The translations under genes were made by a program, and so were the position numbers. From NCBI GenBank assembly GCA_036245805.1, contig BTRK01000004.1, positions 37,412,907 through 37,476,906 of the forward strand: a DNA stretch of 64,000 nucleotides, read 5' to 3'. This document shows positions 11,520-22,976 of the stretch, in pieces. The notes beneath the pieces were generated by a model, which had not been told where the DNA came from, searched no databases, and saw only the letters and a list, made by a program, of their open reading frames with translations. Within the stretch, counting starts at the first letter, position 1. Each line of letters starts with the position of its first letter. Source of the stretch: Pristionchus mayeri. Taxonomy: Eukaryota > Nematoda > Chromadorea > Rhabditida > Neodiplogasteridae.

Positions 11520-12040
11520 GGGCTCATCTGAAATCCGAGTACGTATAGCTGGGTTTCTGCTGCTTCATGCACGACTCGAGAGCTGCGGCATCGGGTACCT
11601 TGCCGCCACGACGCTGCGCCATGTACCTGCGGAGATCAAATATCAAAGACCATCCAATTTTATGCGGTTCAAATTTCAAGTAATATTTGAGAACTCTGAT
11701 TATGTTTCAACTGTGCTATTAAACGAAGCCAAAAAGTTTTAATTTGTTGTATAGCTCGCTGTGATTCGATACAAAAAAACTTCACATACCCAAAAAAATC
11801 TTCACATATTATTCGAAGACCAAATATGACATCGCTCACCAGATGAAGGCTGTCTTGATGGCGTTCTCCTTGGCTGACTTTCCGCATCGTCTGCACGTTG
11901 TGGAGATCCTTGGGAGCGATCGGCTGGGAGACAGGGCTGATATGGGTGCGTATATTGCCAAGGACCAGGTGCCAAAAGCCAAGAAATTGTAGCTTTGTCA
12001 TGAACCAGAAGTAATGGTACTCTATTGTGAGCACACAGGC
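11520..12040 (-). pseudogene. Two-part cassette: last exon of an unknown gene, then the start of a second
   Basis: Read on the minus strand, 12,010-11,850 matches the recurring peptide block whose best-preserved copies (55,577-55,722) read VFQPIAPKGLHNAQT...NAIKTAFI and stop. Here it is frame-damaged after IAPKDLHNVQT. About 250 bp downstream, after the block 'cagttgaaacataat', an acceptor-like TCTCCGCAG precedes ATGGCGCAGCGTCGTGGC (near 11,622), encoding MAQRRGGKVPDAAALESC. The same order recurs at about 34,980-35,150. The spacing of about 250 bp between one terminal exon and the next start resembles a nematode operon junction, but neither protein was identified. Confidence 0.4.
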
Positions 12041-12469
12041 TGGTGATGCATTCTCTTAACAAGCATCGCTGGTGGAATGGCGATTTTTAACCACATCGAG
12101 AAGCAGCATTAAACTATTTTCTCAAGGATTGACCTAATTTCTGAAAGATTTTTATCGCTTGATCATCATGGTGCACCTTCTCGTGTTCTGCTTTGATCTC
12201 CTCTCCTCTTTTTCCGTTTCTTTGCATTGGTATTTGAGACAGAGAATAAATTGCGGAAGATATAGTAGGGAAACCCACGACTCAGCGTGTAGTAACAATA
12301 ACGAACGATGAATAAACTAATTCTTTGAACTTCCGCTTTCCACAATTTCAATTGCTCTGCTCCAAAAACAACTGGGCGGCAGTAATAAGACACAAAGAGA
12401 GCGAAATCATGTAATCTTGTTCTCCTTCCTTCAGGAGATCCAAGAAACGGAGATACGAGTGTTCAACTG

Positions 12470-12722
12470 TTAGCGACGAAATTCATATATGACTGAGCAA
12501 TGTGCAAGGCGGATCATATTGCTCGGTTTCTTCAAAATATGTAAGCTCTGATAATTAGTAGCTCTGTGCATTTTGCGCATAATGAACAACTGCTGAACCG
12601 ATTCTGACCCCTCGTTCAACTCATTCTTCCTATTTTTGCGAAACTTACGATTGCAACAACTTCGCCACGCGAGCCGCCAATCGATGAACTTCACCTACTT
12701 CTAACCTCGGACAAGTCGCCAT
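12470..12722 (-). repeat. Copy 2 of the MATCPRLK cassette
   Basis: The exon-like segment at 12,722-12,649 reads MATCPRLEVGEVHRL then AARVAKLLQS and ends in GTAAG. The downstream 3' end differs from copy 1: it reads KPSNMIRLAHC and ends EFRR with a stop at about 12,470. The surrounding sequence up to about 13,020, including the 'cgccccgccatatagg' block, is shared with 15,500-15,780, 34,150-34,260 and 35,930-36,020. Confidence 0.5.
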
Positions 12723-13029
12723 TCGTTCTTCAAGAGCGTCTAATCCCCCAATTCAATGTTCTGTAATTACATCATTGCCGTATGTCTTTCACTAGCCTTC
12801 ACTATTTTTGATTGTTGTGTTTTGAAGATAATTTTACGATTGAAAAAAACAGCTCATCGCGTAAAAAACACTTTTAAGGGCGTTTGACGCGACAAAATAC
12901 TGGAACTCACGCAAATTTCCGGTTTCTTGCTTGAAAATGTTCCACTCTCTCAATATTCCATTCTCTCTCGCTCTCTAACCCGGGGCGGATAGAGCGCGCC
13001 CTCTCGCCCCGCCATATAGGCAATATAGT

Positions 13030-13450
13030 AGTAATCACCTCTTGCGCGCCTTCCATCCAGGTCGATACTAGTACAAACACGAAACAGCGAGCGTCTCTCT
13101 TTCTCTGCTCGTATCTTCGATCCCTGTTATATTTTCTTATCTTCACATATTTCTCTCCGTGCATCTCTCGCTCCTCTAGGGAAGGGACGACGATGTAATG
13201 TCAGCTGACCATTAGCTACCAACGAATGTGAAGGCAGTGAAGAGAGTTTCCTGCGCAATTGTCACACATTAGGTTTTTTCCCATAATTTCATATGCCGCA
13301 TCATCTAATCGTTTTTCGCGTGCTATAGCACAGCGCACTTTGACTACTAATATGTGACACTCTTAATCTTACGCGTGCATTGGTTAGAAAAAATAATGCG
13401 CTCTTCTTCGGCTCTCAGATAGTTGTGTACTTGGATGAAATGAATTATAC
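13030..13450 (-). repeat. Detached inverted copy of the receptor 5' region and first exon
   Basis: This is an inverted, diverged copy of 1,075-1,495. It retains the receptor start codon, the first six codons and the splice donor (minus strand, near 13,055-13,030), but the following sequence is unrelated repeat. It lies about 2.8 kb from the receptor pseudogene at 16.3-19.4 kb, so it could be the displaced front end of that copy. Confidence 0.6.
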
Positions 13451-14545
13451 AGGCGGATGCTTGCAGCACACATATCTAAATATAATTTATCCCCAGGTAG
13501 ACATGGACGTATATTCCGAATATGAAGAGATCTCATTTGGATGTGGAACATTTTTTTTTCGCGACACCCGGAAAACCACTGATTTGATAGTGCAAAAAAT
13601 GGAATTTTCATATTTTTCTCTATAAGGTGCGCAAAAACCATCAACATGAAAGTTGTTCAGCCCGAGATGCCGGTAATTTCTCTTTTTTGATCGACTCATT
13701 TACTCAAGTTTGAAAAAAATATATGATTTTTTTTGAATTTTTGAAATGTCAAGAGCCGGCTTTTAGGCAGTTTTTAGATTCCGGCTCCACAAAGTTAACA
13801 TAAAATTTCTAGTACTTGGGAACATCAACCATGAAAATGGGGCCAAGATCTGAGCAGTTTGAACATTTTGTCAAACGCCACCTGCGATCTCTCAGAAGAC
13901 ACGTGATAAATAACAGAAACACTCAAATACAACATGAAACAGCAGAAATAGTTCATACATGCTGAAAAGAAGGCCAAAAAGGCGAGAAAAAAATTGGCAA
14001 AAGTTCATGCCATCGGGCGGAATCGAACCTGAGTCCACGATTGCGCGCTAGTTTTTGGTCGAAAAGTGTATTCCTGGCACCGACTTCATCTACGGCATAT
14101 TTTTTGTTGAATTCTTCATACAATTTTACACCATATATCTCATTTCCACGATGGGGAATTAGTTGGAAAGTGGTGCTTTATTTTTTTGAAAATTGAAATT
14201 ATGCAGATTTTTCAGTTTTTCTCATGTCTCATGAGCACCATGAGTCCCACGCTCTCGAAAAGTAGGGTTCTGACATAATTTTTGATGCTCTTTTGAATGA
14301 TGTATAACATGCAGGGCTCAAAACATTTTGAAATTTTCGGATACCAAAGTTCAAAGATCAACTTTTGGGTCCATTTTTTTGGCTGAAGTGTATCCCACCC
14401 ATAGGCACTCCAACCATAAAGTTTGAGCTTCAGAAGAGGAGGATTGCGCCACCCATCCCTCTGTTCTTACGGAGACAGCGTTTTAAACGAAACCAAAAAG
14501 TTTCAATTTGTTGTACATCTCGATTTTTATTTGATACAAAAAAAA
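13451..14545. other. AT-rich sequence without recognisable genes
   Basis: No coding exon or RNA gene could be supported. Near 14,010-14,050 there is a minus-strand box B-like GGTTCGATTCC within GGACTCAGGTTCGATTCC, but no tRNA fold (see rejected items). Blocks around 13,750-13,800 ('gagccggcttttaggca...ccggctccac') echo a motif also seen at 32,830, 50,430 and 51,370. Confidence 0.4.
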
Positions 14546-14579
14546 ATCTTCACATACACAAAATGAGAAAAATTATTCG

Positions 14580-14870
14580 AAGACCAAAGATCACTCCTCT
14601 CACCAGATGAAGGCTGTCTTGATGGCGTTTTTTTTGGCCGAGGTTCCACACACCACCGTCTGCACGTTGTGGAAACCCTTGGGGGCGATCGGCTGGAAGA
14701 CAGGGCTGGAATTGGTGCGAGTAGTGCCAATGACCGGGTGCTAAAAGCCAAGAAAATGTTCCATTGTCATGAACCATAAATAATGGTAATCTATTGTGAG
14801 CACACAGGCTGGTGATGGCTTGCATTCTCTTCACAAGCATCGCTGGTGGAATGGCGATTTTCAACAACAT
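14580..14870 (-). pseudogene. Copy of the PIAPKG terminal-exon cassette
   Basis: On the minus strand, after the acceptor-like GGCTTTTAG, the sequence reads HPVIGTTRTNSSPVFQ, PIAPKGFHNVQTVVCGT and KKNAIKTAFIW before TGA at about 14,600. The same peptide is recognisable at 55,577-55,722 and 56,417-56,562 and, damaged, at 11,850-12,010. Its preservation in one frame across copies indicates descent from a real protein's C terminus. I do not recognise the protein. Confidence 0.45.
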
Positions 14871-15239
14871 CGAAAAGCAGCATTAAACTATTTCCTCAAG
14901 GATTGACCTAATTTCTGAAAGATTTTTATCGCTTGATCTTCATGGTGCACCTTCTCGTGTTCTGCTTTGATCTCCTATCCTCTTTTTTTCCATTTCTTTG
15001 CATTGGTATTTGAGACAGAGAATAAATTGCGGAAGATAGAGTAGAGAAACCCACGACTCAGCGTGTAGTAACAATAACGAACGATAGATAAACTAATTCT
15101 TTGAACTTCCGCTTTCCACAATTTCAATTGCTCTGCTCCAAAAAAACTGGGCGGCAGTAATAAGACAAAAAGAGAGCAAAGTCATGTAATCTTGTTAGCC
15201 TTCCTTCAGGAGATCCAACAAACGGAGATGTGTTCAACT

Positions 15240-15493
15240 GTTAGCGACGAAATTCATCTATGACAAAGCAATGTGCAAGGCGTATCATATTGCTCGGCAT
15301 CTTAAAAATATGTAAGCTCTGATAATTAGTAGCTCTGTGCATTATGCGCATAATGAACAACTGCCGAACCGATTCTGACTCCTCCTTCAACTCATTATTC
15401 CTTTTTTTGTGAAACTTACGATTGCAACAACTTCGCAACGCGAGCCGCCAGTCGATGAATTTCACCTGCTTTTAACCTCGGACAAGTCGCCAT
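15240..15493 (-). repeat. Copy 3 of the MATCPRLK cassette
   Basis: The exon-like segment 15,493-15,420 is followed by GTAAG. The 3' end is the SNMIRLAHC...DEFRR variant shared with copy 2. The Val and Leu codons differ from copy 1 only by silent changes in the MATC frame. Confidence 0.5.
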
Positions 15494-15499
15494 TCTCCT

Positions 15500-16287
15500 C
15501 TTCTAATCCCCATTTCTATTTTCTGTAATTTCATTATTGCCGTATATCTTTCACGAGCCTTCATTATTTTTCATTGTTGTGTTTTGAAGATAAATTTACG
15601 ATTGAAAAAAATTTCTCACCACGTGAAAAACACATTTAAGGGCGTTTTACGCGGCACAATACTGAAAATCACGCAAATTTCTGGTTTCTACTTGAAAATG
15701 TTCCACTATCTCAATATTCCATACTATCTCGCTCTCTAACCAGGGGCGGATAGAGCACGCCCGCTCGCCCCACCATATAGGCTTCTCGCCGACGGCAGGG
15801 AGTGGCGCGACGCGTTGGTGCGCTGCGTGCTTCTTATGTCTGCTTGAAACGAGCCGTTAGAGTCACATGCACGTACTGTACAAATTTCAATTAAATTGCC
15901 TCATTGGTGATAGCATTATTAAAGGAGGAGTAAACTCAAAATTTAATTTTTGAAGCTATCATATGTACGGCCTAGAGCTCCACAACGATAAGAAGCTCCG
16001 AAATGTTCACATTGATATCTCCATTCCGAACAGAGTTATAGCTAGTTGGCTGGGAGCCAGATCAGGGAAAGCTCAGGGAAGGGGGCGAGATAGCACGCGA
16101 CTTGAAGAGAGCGCGTCCCTATGTGAACCATATTCCAAACGGGCGCGCGTTTGCATTTACTCCTCCTTTAACAAAAACGTCAAAAGGCACTACTTGCACC
16201 ACGGCTGCAGATATTTTCGAAGATATTTTCAGAACGCATTAATAGATGAGCCATTCGTGAGTTTCCATTCGTGAATTTAAATTCAGT
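15500..16287. other. Dispersed repeat sequence
   Basis: No gene is seen. Blocks around 15,740-15,850 and 15,880-16,210 recur at 34,020-34,200 and, mirrored, at 35,990-36,180, including 'agcacgcagcgcaccaacgc' and 'acgtcaaaaggcactact'. The repeat ends where the inverted receptor copy begins. Confidence 0.5.
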
Positions 16288-17385
16288 TTCGCGAGCTGAT
16301 AAATCGAAAGGGGTTGAAGCATCGATGTTAGACGACAACATTCTTGGGATCCACATCTTATTAGGTAAAGTGGGTGGTTGGACAGAACATCTTTATTTAG
16401 GAACAGCAAATGACCAACGCACTATGATCCTGGACTGGGAACGGGGAAAGCCTCATTGAAGAGGTTGAGCAGTTTGAAGAGTTCGAGGTCATGCTCCGTG
16501 AGCGTTACATCTTCCTTAAATGTGTGATACAATAAAGTTGTATATTCGTTGTACAATTCAAGATGATTTTGGTGCTCTTTTCTATATTTTGTTAGATAAA
16601 ATAAGTCATACCTCTACACTTTCCAGAAGGCAAAACAACTCTCCAAGCCTCGAAGCGTAGTCAGTCCTTCCTCGAACTACACTTCGTGCATCTCACTCAG
16701 AATGACTCCCCGAATTGTCTCCGAGACCGAGGATAGCTCTTCGTTTACGGCTGCTACTACTGAAATGTATTTTTTTATTTTATTTTTGTTATTTGTTTGA
16801 TAATTAAGATAGGAGGATATTTTAACGCACCATTATTCCAAAAGGCCAGTCCCATCAATGCACAAAACTCGACATCGTCTGGTTTCAAGCGATGAAACAG
16901 CTCACGATGCATAGTCTTCGTTCTTTCAGCATTCGCTTTCAAGGCCCTAGAAGTGATTACAATTCGATAAATAACATGCAACTTTTTGCATACTCGATAA
17001 CTTCCTGCTTGTTCGTTTCGAAAGGACAATCATTCAAGAACGATTTCATTGATTCATCGTTTACTATCGTTGTGTAGCTCGCGAAACTGAAATAGTTGTT
17101 TTGGTGTTTTCGAAGCGACAATATTTCATGAAATTCACGTGAAAGCTGCAGAAAATGGTTATTAATAGCCGGAGGTAATATTATATCTCACTATGTGCCA
17201 AGGTCATCGGGGAAATAGTGCTCCGATCGATATGCAGATTCCATTAGTCGCACTTGTTGGTATCAATTCTGGATGCACAGTCCCTGAACAGATCTCGGTT
17301 CAAAACACATCTCGGTTCAAAAAGATAGGAGACTAGCGAATTTCGGCGTTGATTTCATGTTATCATGATTACAGGACTACGTATA

Positions 17386-18628
17386 CAGGGTGCGGAGAAA
17401 GTATGGAAATAAAGTTTGAATTCAAATATTTCATCATTCATTGAAACCTGTTAATACATGTTATAACACGATTTAGCAAGAGGTATTAGCAAGAGGCAAA
17501 CAGTAAGAGGTATTCAACGCGCACTTCAAATAGTTTCCCCTAGTCATGGTTCGACCCCACCCGTTCCGGTAATAAATTATTGATATTGACCTTTGGACTA
17601 CTGGAGAGAGACCGGCTGAAATCTCGAAGAAACTACGTGTTTCCCGTCCGACCGTGTTCAAGACCATCCGCCGTTTCAAGGAGCTTGACACGACTAAGGA
17701 CCTTCCTAGAGTGGGCAGACCTCACTCCGCTGTCACTCAGAAGAACAAGAAAATCGTGCAGAAGAGAGTCGCTCGCAATCCCGAGCGATCTATGAGGAAG
17801 ATGGCCCGTGATCTCGGTATTGACGAGCATTCAGTGCGCAAGATCGTCCATTCTGGACTCATGCCCTACCCTTACAAGATGCGTAAGGGCCATGGTCTGA
17901 CTGGCATTCACAACTAAAAGAGACTGAAGAGATGCAAGAAGCTTCTGGCGTGGGCCGAACATCTCACGACGACTCGGATGAGAAGTTATTCACGGTGGAG
18001 TAGGCTTTCAACAGTCAGAACACGAGAGTGACTGCTCAGTCTGCCCAGCAAACAAATGCTAAGGCAAAACCGTCTCTCGAGTTTCCCACCCGCAGTCAGT
18101 GATGGTTTGCGCAGGAGTGTGTGCCACCGGCAAAACTCCCCTTATTTTCGTCAAGCCCGGTGTGAAGGTCGATAACCACTACTACATCAAACAGATTCTG
18201 GAGAAGACTCTTCTTCCCTGGTCACGTTCCCACTTCAAAGGGCGCCATTAGACCTTTCAGCAAGATTCTGCACTCGCCCATTCAGCAAAACTCACCCAGA
18301 ACTGGTGTGCGAGCCATCTTCCGCATTTCATTCCATCGAATGGATGGCCCTCCAACAGCCCCTATTTGAATCCCCTCGACATTAGTGTGTGGTCGGTTCT
18401 GGTGAAGGATGCTTGCTCCACCCACCACCAGAAGTACCTTCGGGCCGTCGTCGAGTCAATTCCTTCTCGTCTCAAGGCTGTCGTCAAGGCTAACGGAGGT
18501 CAAATCGAATAACCTCTCGTTGTTATGTTCCTAATATCTAAATTATGTGTACCGTCTCAAAAGAGTGCGATGGATTTGAAAGAAAATACATGGTTAAATA
18601 TTTGTTGCCATACTTTCTCCGCACCCTG
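17386..18628 (+). mobile_element. Tc1/mariner element, 1,243 bp, TA-flanked
   Basis: Perfect 21-bp terminal inverted repeats beginning CAGGGTGCGGAGAAAG lie at 17,386-17,406 and 18,608-18,628, flanked on both sides by TA (17,384-17,385 and 18,629-18,630). This is the classic Tc1/mariner signature. The element is inserted in an intron of the receptor pseudogene. Exact terminal repeats combined with a broken transposase suggest it was mobilised by a transposase supplied elsewhere, or that it decayed after insertion. Confidence 0.92.
17547..18511 (+). pseudogene. Degenerate Tc1-type transposase
   Basis: From ATG at 17,547 the frame reads MVRPHPFR, two stop codons, then an open stretch to 17,917 with the N-terminal helix-turn-helix DNA-binding region: ERPAEISKKLRVSRPTV, KDLPRVGRP (linker typical of Tc1 proteins) and ERSMRKMARDLGIDEHSVRK. 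After TAA at 17,915 the DDE catalytic region is represented by out-of-frame pieces up to about 18,510, with further stops and frameshifts. The protein cannot be made as a functional transposase. Confidence 0.85.
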
Positions 18629-19426
18629 TACTATGAATTCATACGGTTCGCGTAATACGGTTCGTGTTGAGTAATACCTTGTTTACTGCTGTCAACTCGG
18701 CAAACTCCGGAAAAGTAACGTTCGCAAAGTCGCACAGCGCCCCAACGAATATCCTTCCATTTGGTACGACCATGCTATAGGTTCCAGGAGTAAAGTTCTG
18801 GTATGAACTATATTACAAGCACTTCATGTGATCTCACAATATTCGATCCATCGAAATCGCCCTGTTTCAGGTCGCTTGGTTTAGGCCTGGTGCCTAACTC
18901 GGCAGTCTTTCTGGTAAGGCACATCAAACTGGAAACCGTTATTTTGAAGGAAAAACATAGAAAAACTTGCCTGTAGCTCCATCGAATTTTGTCTCGTGTA
19001 GGAGTCGAGGTCCGACATGGTCTTTCGTATAAGATATCTCTCTTTATCTCTCTTTCTCGTTCAAATAATGATTCTCGAGTGAAGGACGGCCTATCCAAAT
19101 CCGAAATCGGAATAAATTTAAGTGATTGGCTTACGTATTATGATCGATGAAGGTTGTCTTTCGCAGTTCGATCGGATCGCACACGACTTGGATCGCTTCG
19201 GGACTTTCAATCTGAATTTTGACAATGAATATAATATGAGTAATAGAAACGGGTCGAAAATGGGGTTCAATACTAACCAATTCTTGCTCCTCCCTGGTCA
19301 CGAAAGCCTTTTTCGACACACGAGAGAACCGCTCGTAGCGACATTTGCGACAGGAAGTTGACTCGTCTCAAGAGATGAACGATGCAAATTGTATTTACTA
19401 AAAAATAAAAACCTTTGTCCAAACAG

Positions 19427-19721
19427 TCGGTGAAGTTCTATTCGAAGTAAAACCGATTTCTGAATATTATGAAAAAAGTGGGAGAAATTGTAATGCATTG
19501 CATTCCGGAAGGCAAGACCTATTTTTGGTACCGTTATCGCTAACCGAACTAAATTTAGATAGTTTACATTTCTTACTATACCCGTATCTCATGTTTTCTC
19601 CACTGCAACAACCTTGAGAGTGATTCCGCATTTTACCCATATGATTCGAGTTCGGTTTGATGAATTTCGCTATTTTCATAAATTCGCCGATGACAGGTAG
19701 ATGTGGCCGCCGTCATATGCA
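19427..19721. other. Spacer, no gene seen
   Basis: AT-rich sequence between the receptor pseudogene and a foldback element. The last 40 bp (19,680-19,725), containing the 'gatgacaggtagatgtggcc' block, match 54,375-54,415 in inverted orientation and so belong to the same repeat family as the foldback. Confidence 0.4.
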
Positions 19722-20012
19722 ACTATTGTTGCTAGGCGATCATGAGTTTCACTCGACACCAATGACCAGGGGTTCATGGTCCAAAATTGAACATTTGAGT
19801 GGAAAATCATGGTTAGATAATCACCAAATGCCGTAACCAATCGATATTCCATTACCCCAGAAACTACTCTAAATTAGTAAAATGGTGACTGATTGGTTAC
19901 GGCATTTGGTGATTATCTAACCATGATTTTCCAATCAAATTTTCAATTTTGGACCATGAAACCCGGGTCATTGGTGTCGAGTGAAACTCATGATCGCCTA
20001 GCAACAAGATTT
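19722..20012. repeat. Foldback MITE
   Basis: An imperfect palindrome centred near 19,867 with arms of about 130 bp. Paired blocks include 'tgctaggcgatcatgagttt' on the left with its reverse complement at 19,983-20,004, and 'accatgattttcca' on the right matched by 'tggaaaatcatggt' on the left. A diverged relative lies at 54,120-54,370. No coding capacity. Confidence 0.7.
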
Positions 20013-20569
20013 GCATATGCAAATGTAGGGGAGCACATACTGGTTACAATGAAGGAACTCCCAAGTTGCCAAGTCCAATCGCAAATGAATGGTGAATTGT
20101 TGTGCTTTTGTCCGTTGTGCTTTTGTCCCCCTCCCGATTTCGCGATCTTCCAGATATGTTTCACTGTCACTTGTTCATCTGTCAGAAATGATCTCGTACA
20201 ATTGTTCTTCTGTTTTCTCATGAAAAAAATTATAAATTCATTCCATCAATGCTCTCACGAGTTATTTCGTTATCGTGTATCTTCAAAGATTCCCACTGGG
20301 GCAGTAATTAACAGCTCTGGATTGGCTGACATGTCTCAACCATCTCATCTATCACTATTATTACCCCACCTGTTATCTCATTTTAACGTGTTTCTTAGAA
20401 TTGGGCTTAGCGTACCCTGCTTTTCAAACATATCCCTTCATCTGCTCGAGTGTCTCTAATACACTCCATGCAAAACAAAGTGTGTCTTGCTATTGAAATT
20501 TACCGAACATCACGAGAAACCATGGCGATTTTCCCTGCTCTCTCAAATCCTCCTCCATCCCTCCCTCAC
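20013..20569. other. No further ric-3-like exon recognised
   Basis: Downstream (minus-strand sense) of the last supported exon of the RIC-3-like gene, no phase-compatible exon was found. The expected C-terminal continuation of the coiled coil was not seen, so the gene may be truncated or its last exons too diverged. Confidence 0.35.
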
Positions 20570-22976
20570 CTGCTCGAGTATCTTGCTCATCGCCGACTCA
20601 GTCTGCCTCAGTCTCTCCTGCAGGTCGCGCATCTTCTTGCCGCCTGTAGGAAAGCCGTCAAATTTACAAAACCGTTAAACACGCCAGTCATTTTCGTGCT
20701 TCAGATAGGATGTTTCTAGAGCCGTAGTTTACACTCTGTTTTTACCTGGCGCTTTTCAGTTGATGTTTCTCGTTTTTAGAGGTGAAAAGTGCAAGGCAGA
20801 GCAGAAACGAATTATGAATAATTCAAATCCACTCACCAAATCGTCCCCTTCCTCCTCCTCCCTTCCTCTCGTCCTCCTCCTCTTCATCAGAGTACTCATC
20901 ATCCGAATAGCGTTTACGACGATTGCGACGAGTCTTCTTCTTCTTCTGGAAAACGGTGTCGTTGTGCGTTGCACGGTACCGTAACTCTGGCGCTCAGTTC
21001 CTCTTTTGTTCACGCACCCTAGGGTAATCTGAGGAGATCTCAGCCCTTTGCAAGGCGCACTCTACAGTCTCCACTGCGCACAGTCTAGAAAAACTGATAA
21101 AATGCGCTACCGTAACCTCTTTCAGGTTCTTTTTTCGAAAATATCCTGTGGAATGCGTCACTACAATTGGTAAAGAATCGGGAAATGACGTTGGGTGCGA
21201 CGACGCCACTGTGAACAGAGTGAAGTCAGGAAATATCGGCGCATGCGCTGCACGCTACCGTACCTGATCACACAGCAAGAACGCACCTTGAACATGGTGT
21301 GCAGCAGGAAGGCATCGATTTGGCCCCGCCTCCTGGAATGACCTTTGATCTTCACTTTCTCTAATATTTGAGTTTCTGATGTATTCGATTTGGTTTCGAT
21401 ATCTGGTCAAGGTAATTGTGCTTCAAGACGAGTGTATTTTTCAGGTGGATTCTGTCAGCGTTTACGTGTAGAAGTCTTCTAAAAGATTAATTACTCGCCT
21501 TCGCCAATAATATCTAATTCCATTCCGGATTCTCCATTCATCTTTGCTGCATGGTGGCCATCTACGCTATGCACAAGGCAGCCATGGTGAATTTGAACAA
21601 GTCGCCCAAAAGCAACTTGCCCGCCTTCAGCAGTGACATTTCAGATAGGTTTAACGATGTGCTACAGAGATCAAAGATCAATCCTCTCACCCCTGCTGGC
21701 TTCCGCAGTAGCCGCCGCGGGTATGTTCATGTGCGGGTGCATGGGACCGGCGCCACCTCCAGGACGGGATCCCGTCGGCTGTCTTCCAGCCATGCCAGGG
21801 TGCATCGGGGGACTGGAAGAGTCCAGAGATCAATCTTCGTCATTTGTTAATCAACTCGCAAATTTGGACTTTGGATGGTTGCCATGAAATGAGTACTTTT
21901 TGTGAGCGATAGTAACATAGAATCACTAGCATGAGAGCACGTGAACAGAAAAGACTACACTGTGGGACGCCGTTTTTTCATAGTCGGCAAATCCTGAGCC
22001 TCTACATTCACCGTGCTCTATTTCCAGTCGAGCAGTCGTGAAAAAACGAGAAATCGAGAGAAACTAACCGCTGTCCCTGTGCCTGGGGCGGTGGTTCGGA
22101 TCGTCCCAGGAATGACATCAGAAGAGGGTGGAAGACGTGCGGGTAGACGATGGCGAAGCAGACGACGATCACACCGATCACCAGGCCTAATTAGGGTGAT
22201 TAACAAATTAATTAGCTAAATCTGAAAATTTATTTCATTTTGTCAGAACGGATACGTTTCATATGTGCCCCTTGTTGAGGGGAATTTGTCCCGAGTGGTA
22301 TTTCACTTCAATGCTTGTATACAAAAAAAATACAAAAAAGGTAATATTTATGCCTGGGATAGTAGAATTCAATCGTGAGATCTACATAGACTTTCCATTG
22401 GAATATTTCACCTACTTAGTAATTGTACGATAACTGATCACAAGAGCATTCAATAACTGTGTTTTCATTCGACTACAATGTGCTTCATGACTGTATGAGG
22501 AATGTTGTCGGTTTCTATGGGGTTTCCGTGTTCGCCTCATCATAATCGCCCTATCATTCTCACTCTGTTCGACCAGAGTTTAGCAACGACATAGGTTCAA
22601 ACTTAGCCATTTTTCTCTTATTTTTCACACCCCCTCCGTAATCGTCTGACTCTCTTCATTTTGCATGCTCTCTCGCTTTCTTTCACTTGCGAGAGAGCGA
22701 GAACGAGTAAAATGAGTAGAGTCAGATAGTAGCGCCATGCGACGAAATTTCAAGAAGGGCGAGTCCAAGGCACTGCATCGGAAGAGAACTATGACGCCAT
22801 GCCGTTTTTGATATATCAAAGGCGGCATGACGTCATAGTTATTGTCTGACCTAGTGACGAGTCCACTATGGGGCAAGCAGATGAATAATTTCACTCACCC
22901 AGTTTCCATCCTCCGAATCCTCTCTCCTCATCATCATCGTCGTCCCTCCTTCGGCGATGGACTTCGTCTCGCCCAT
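20570..22976 (-). CDS. ric-3: RIC-3-like acetylcholine-receptor chaperone (partial, possibly damaged)
   Basis: RIC-3 is an ER membrane chaperone needed for assembly of nicotinic acetylcholine receptors. Phase-compatible exons: 22,976-22,899; 22,186-22,069; 21,812-21,691; a possible one at about 21,548-21,498; 21,332-21,287; 20,945-20,837; 20,643-20,570. The order matches the family: an acidic segment (DDDDDEERGFGGWKLG), a first membrane span (LVIGVIVVCFAIVYPHVF) and FLGRSEPPPQ, a proline/glycine/methionine linker (MHPGMAGRQ, PGGGAGPMHPH), the end of a second span (AFLLHTMFK), a basic-acidic stretch (KKKKTRRNRRKRYSDDEYSDEEEE), and a coiled-coil start (KKMRDLQERLRQTESAMSKILEQ). The upstream half of the second membrane span is not intact: near 21,590 the minus strand reads FTMAALCIA then TAG. 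The first exon and the C terminus were not found. The family assignment is strong; whether it is functional is open. Confidence 0.75.

Larger units (their letters stand above)
16288..19426 (-). pseudogene. Inverted, decayed copy of the nuclear hormone receptor
   Basis: Minus-strand counterpart of 1,840-6,650. It covers the receptor from the middle of the second zinc finger (CRKCRYERF near 19,340) to the end of the ligand-binding domain. Several exons stay open, such as LTRKTAELGTRPKPSD near 18,900 and the exon with MHRELFHRLKPDDVEF at 16,940-16,830. The exon with the MHEV block has a 4-base deletion near 16,684 giving an immediate TAG, and the exon near 17,230 contains TGA. The first zinc finger and start are absent at this end. 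The intron interrupted by the LINE in the other copy is here interrupted by a Tc1/mariner element. The GC-AG donor is conserved. Confidence 0.8.

Noticed and set aside
14005..14055. Box B-like GGTTCGATTCC on the minus strand
   Set aside because: The T stem does not pair and no D arm, anticodon arm or acceptor stem was found, so a tRNA call is not supported.
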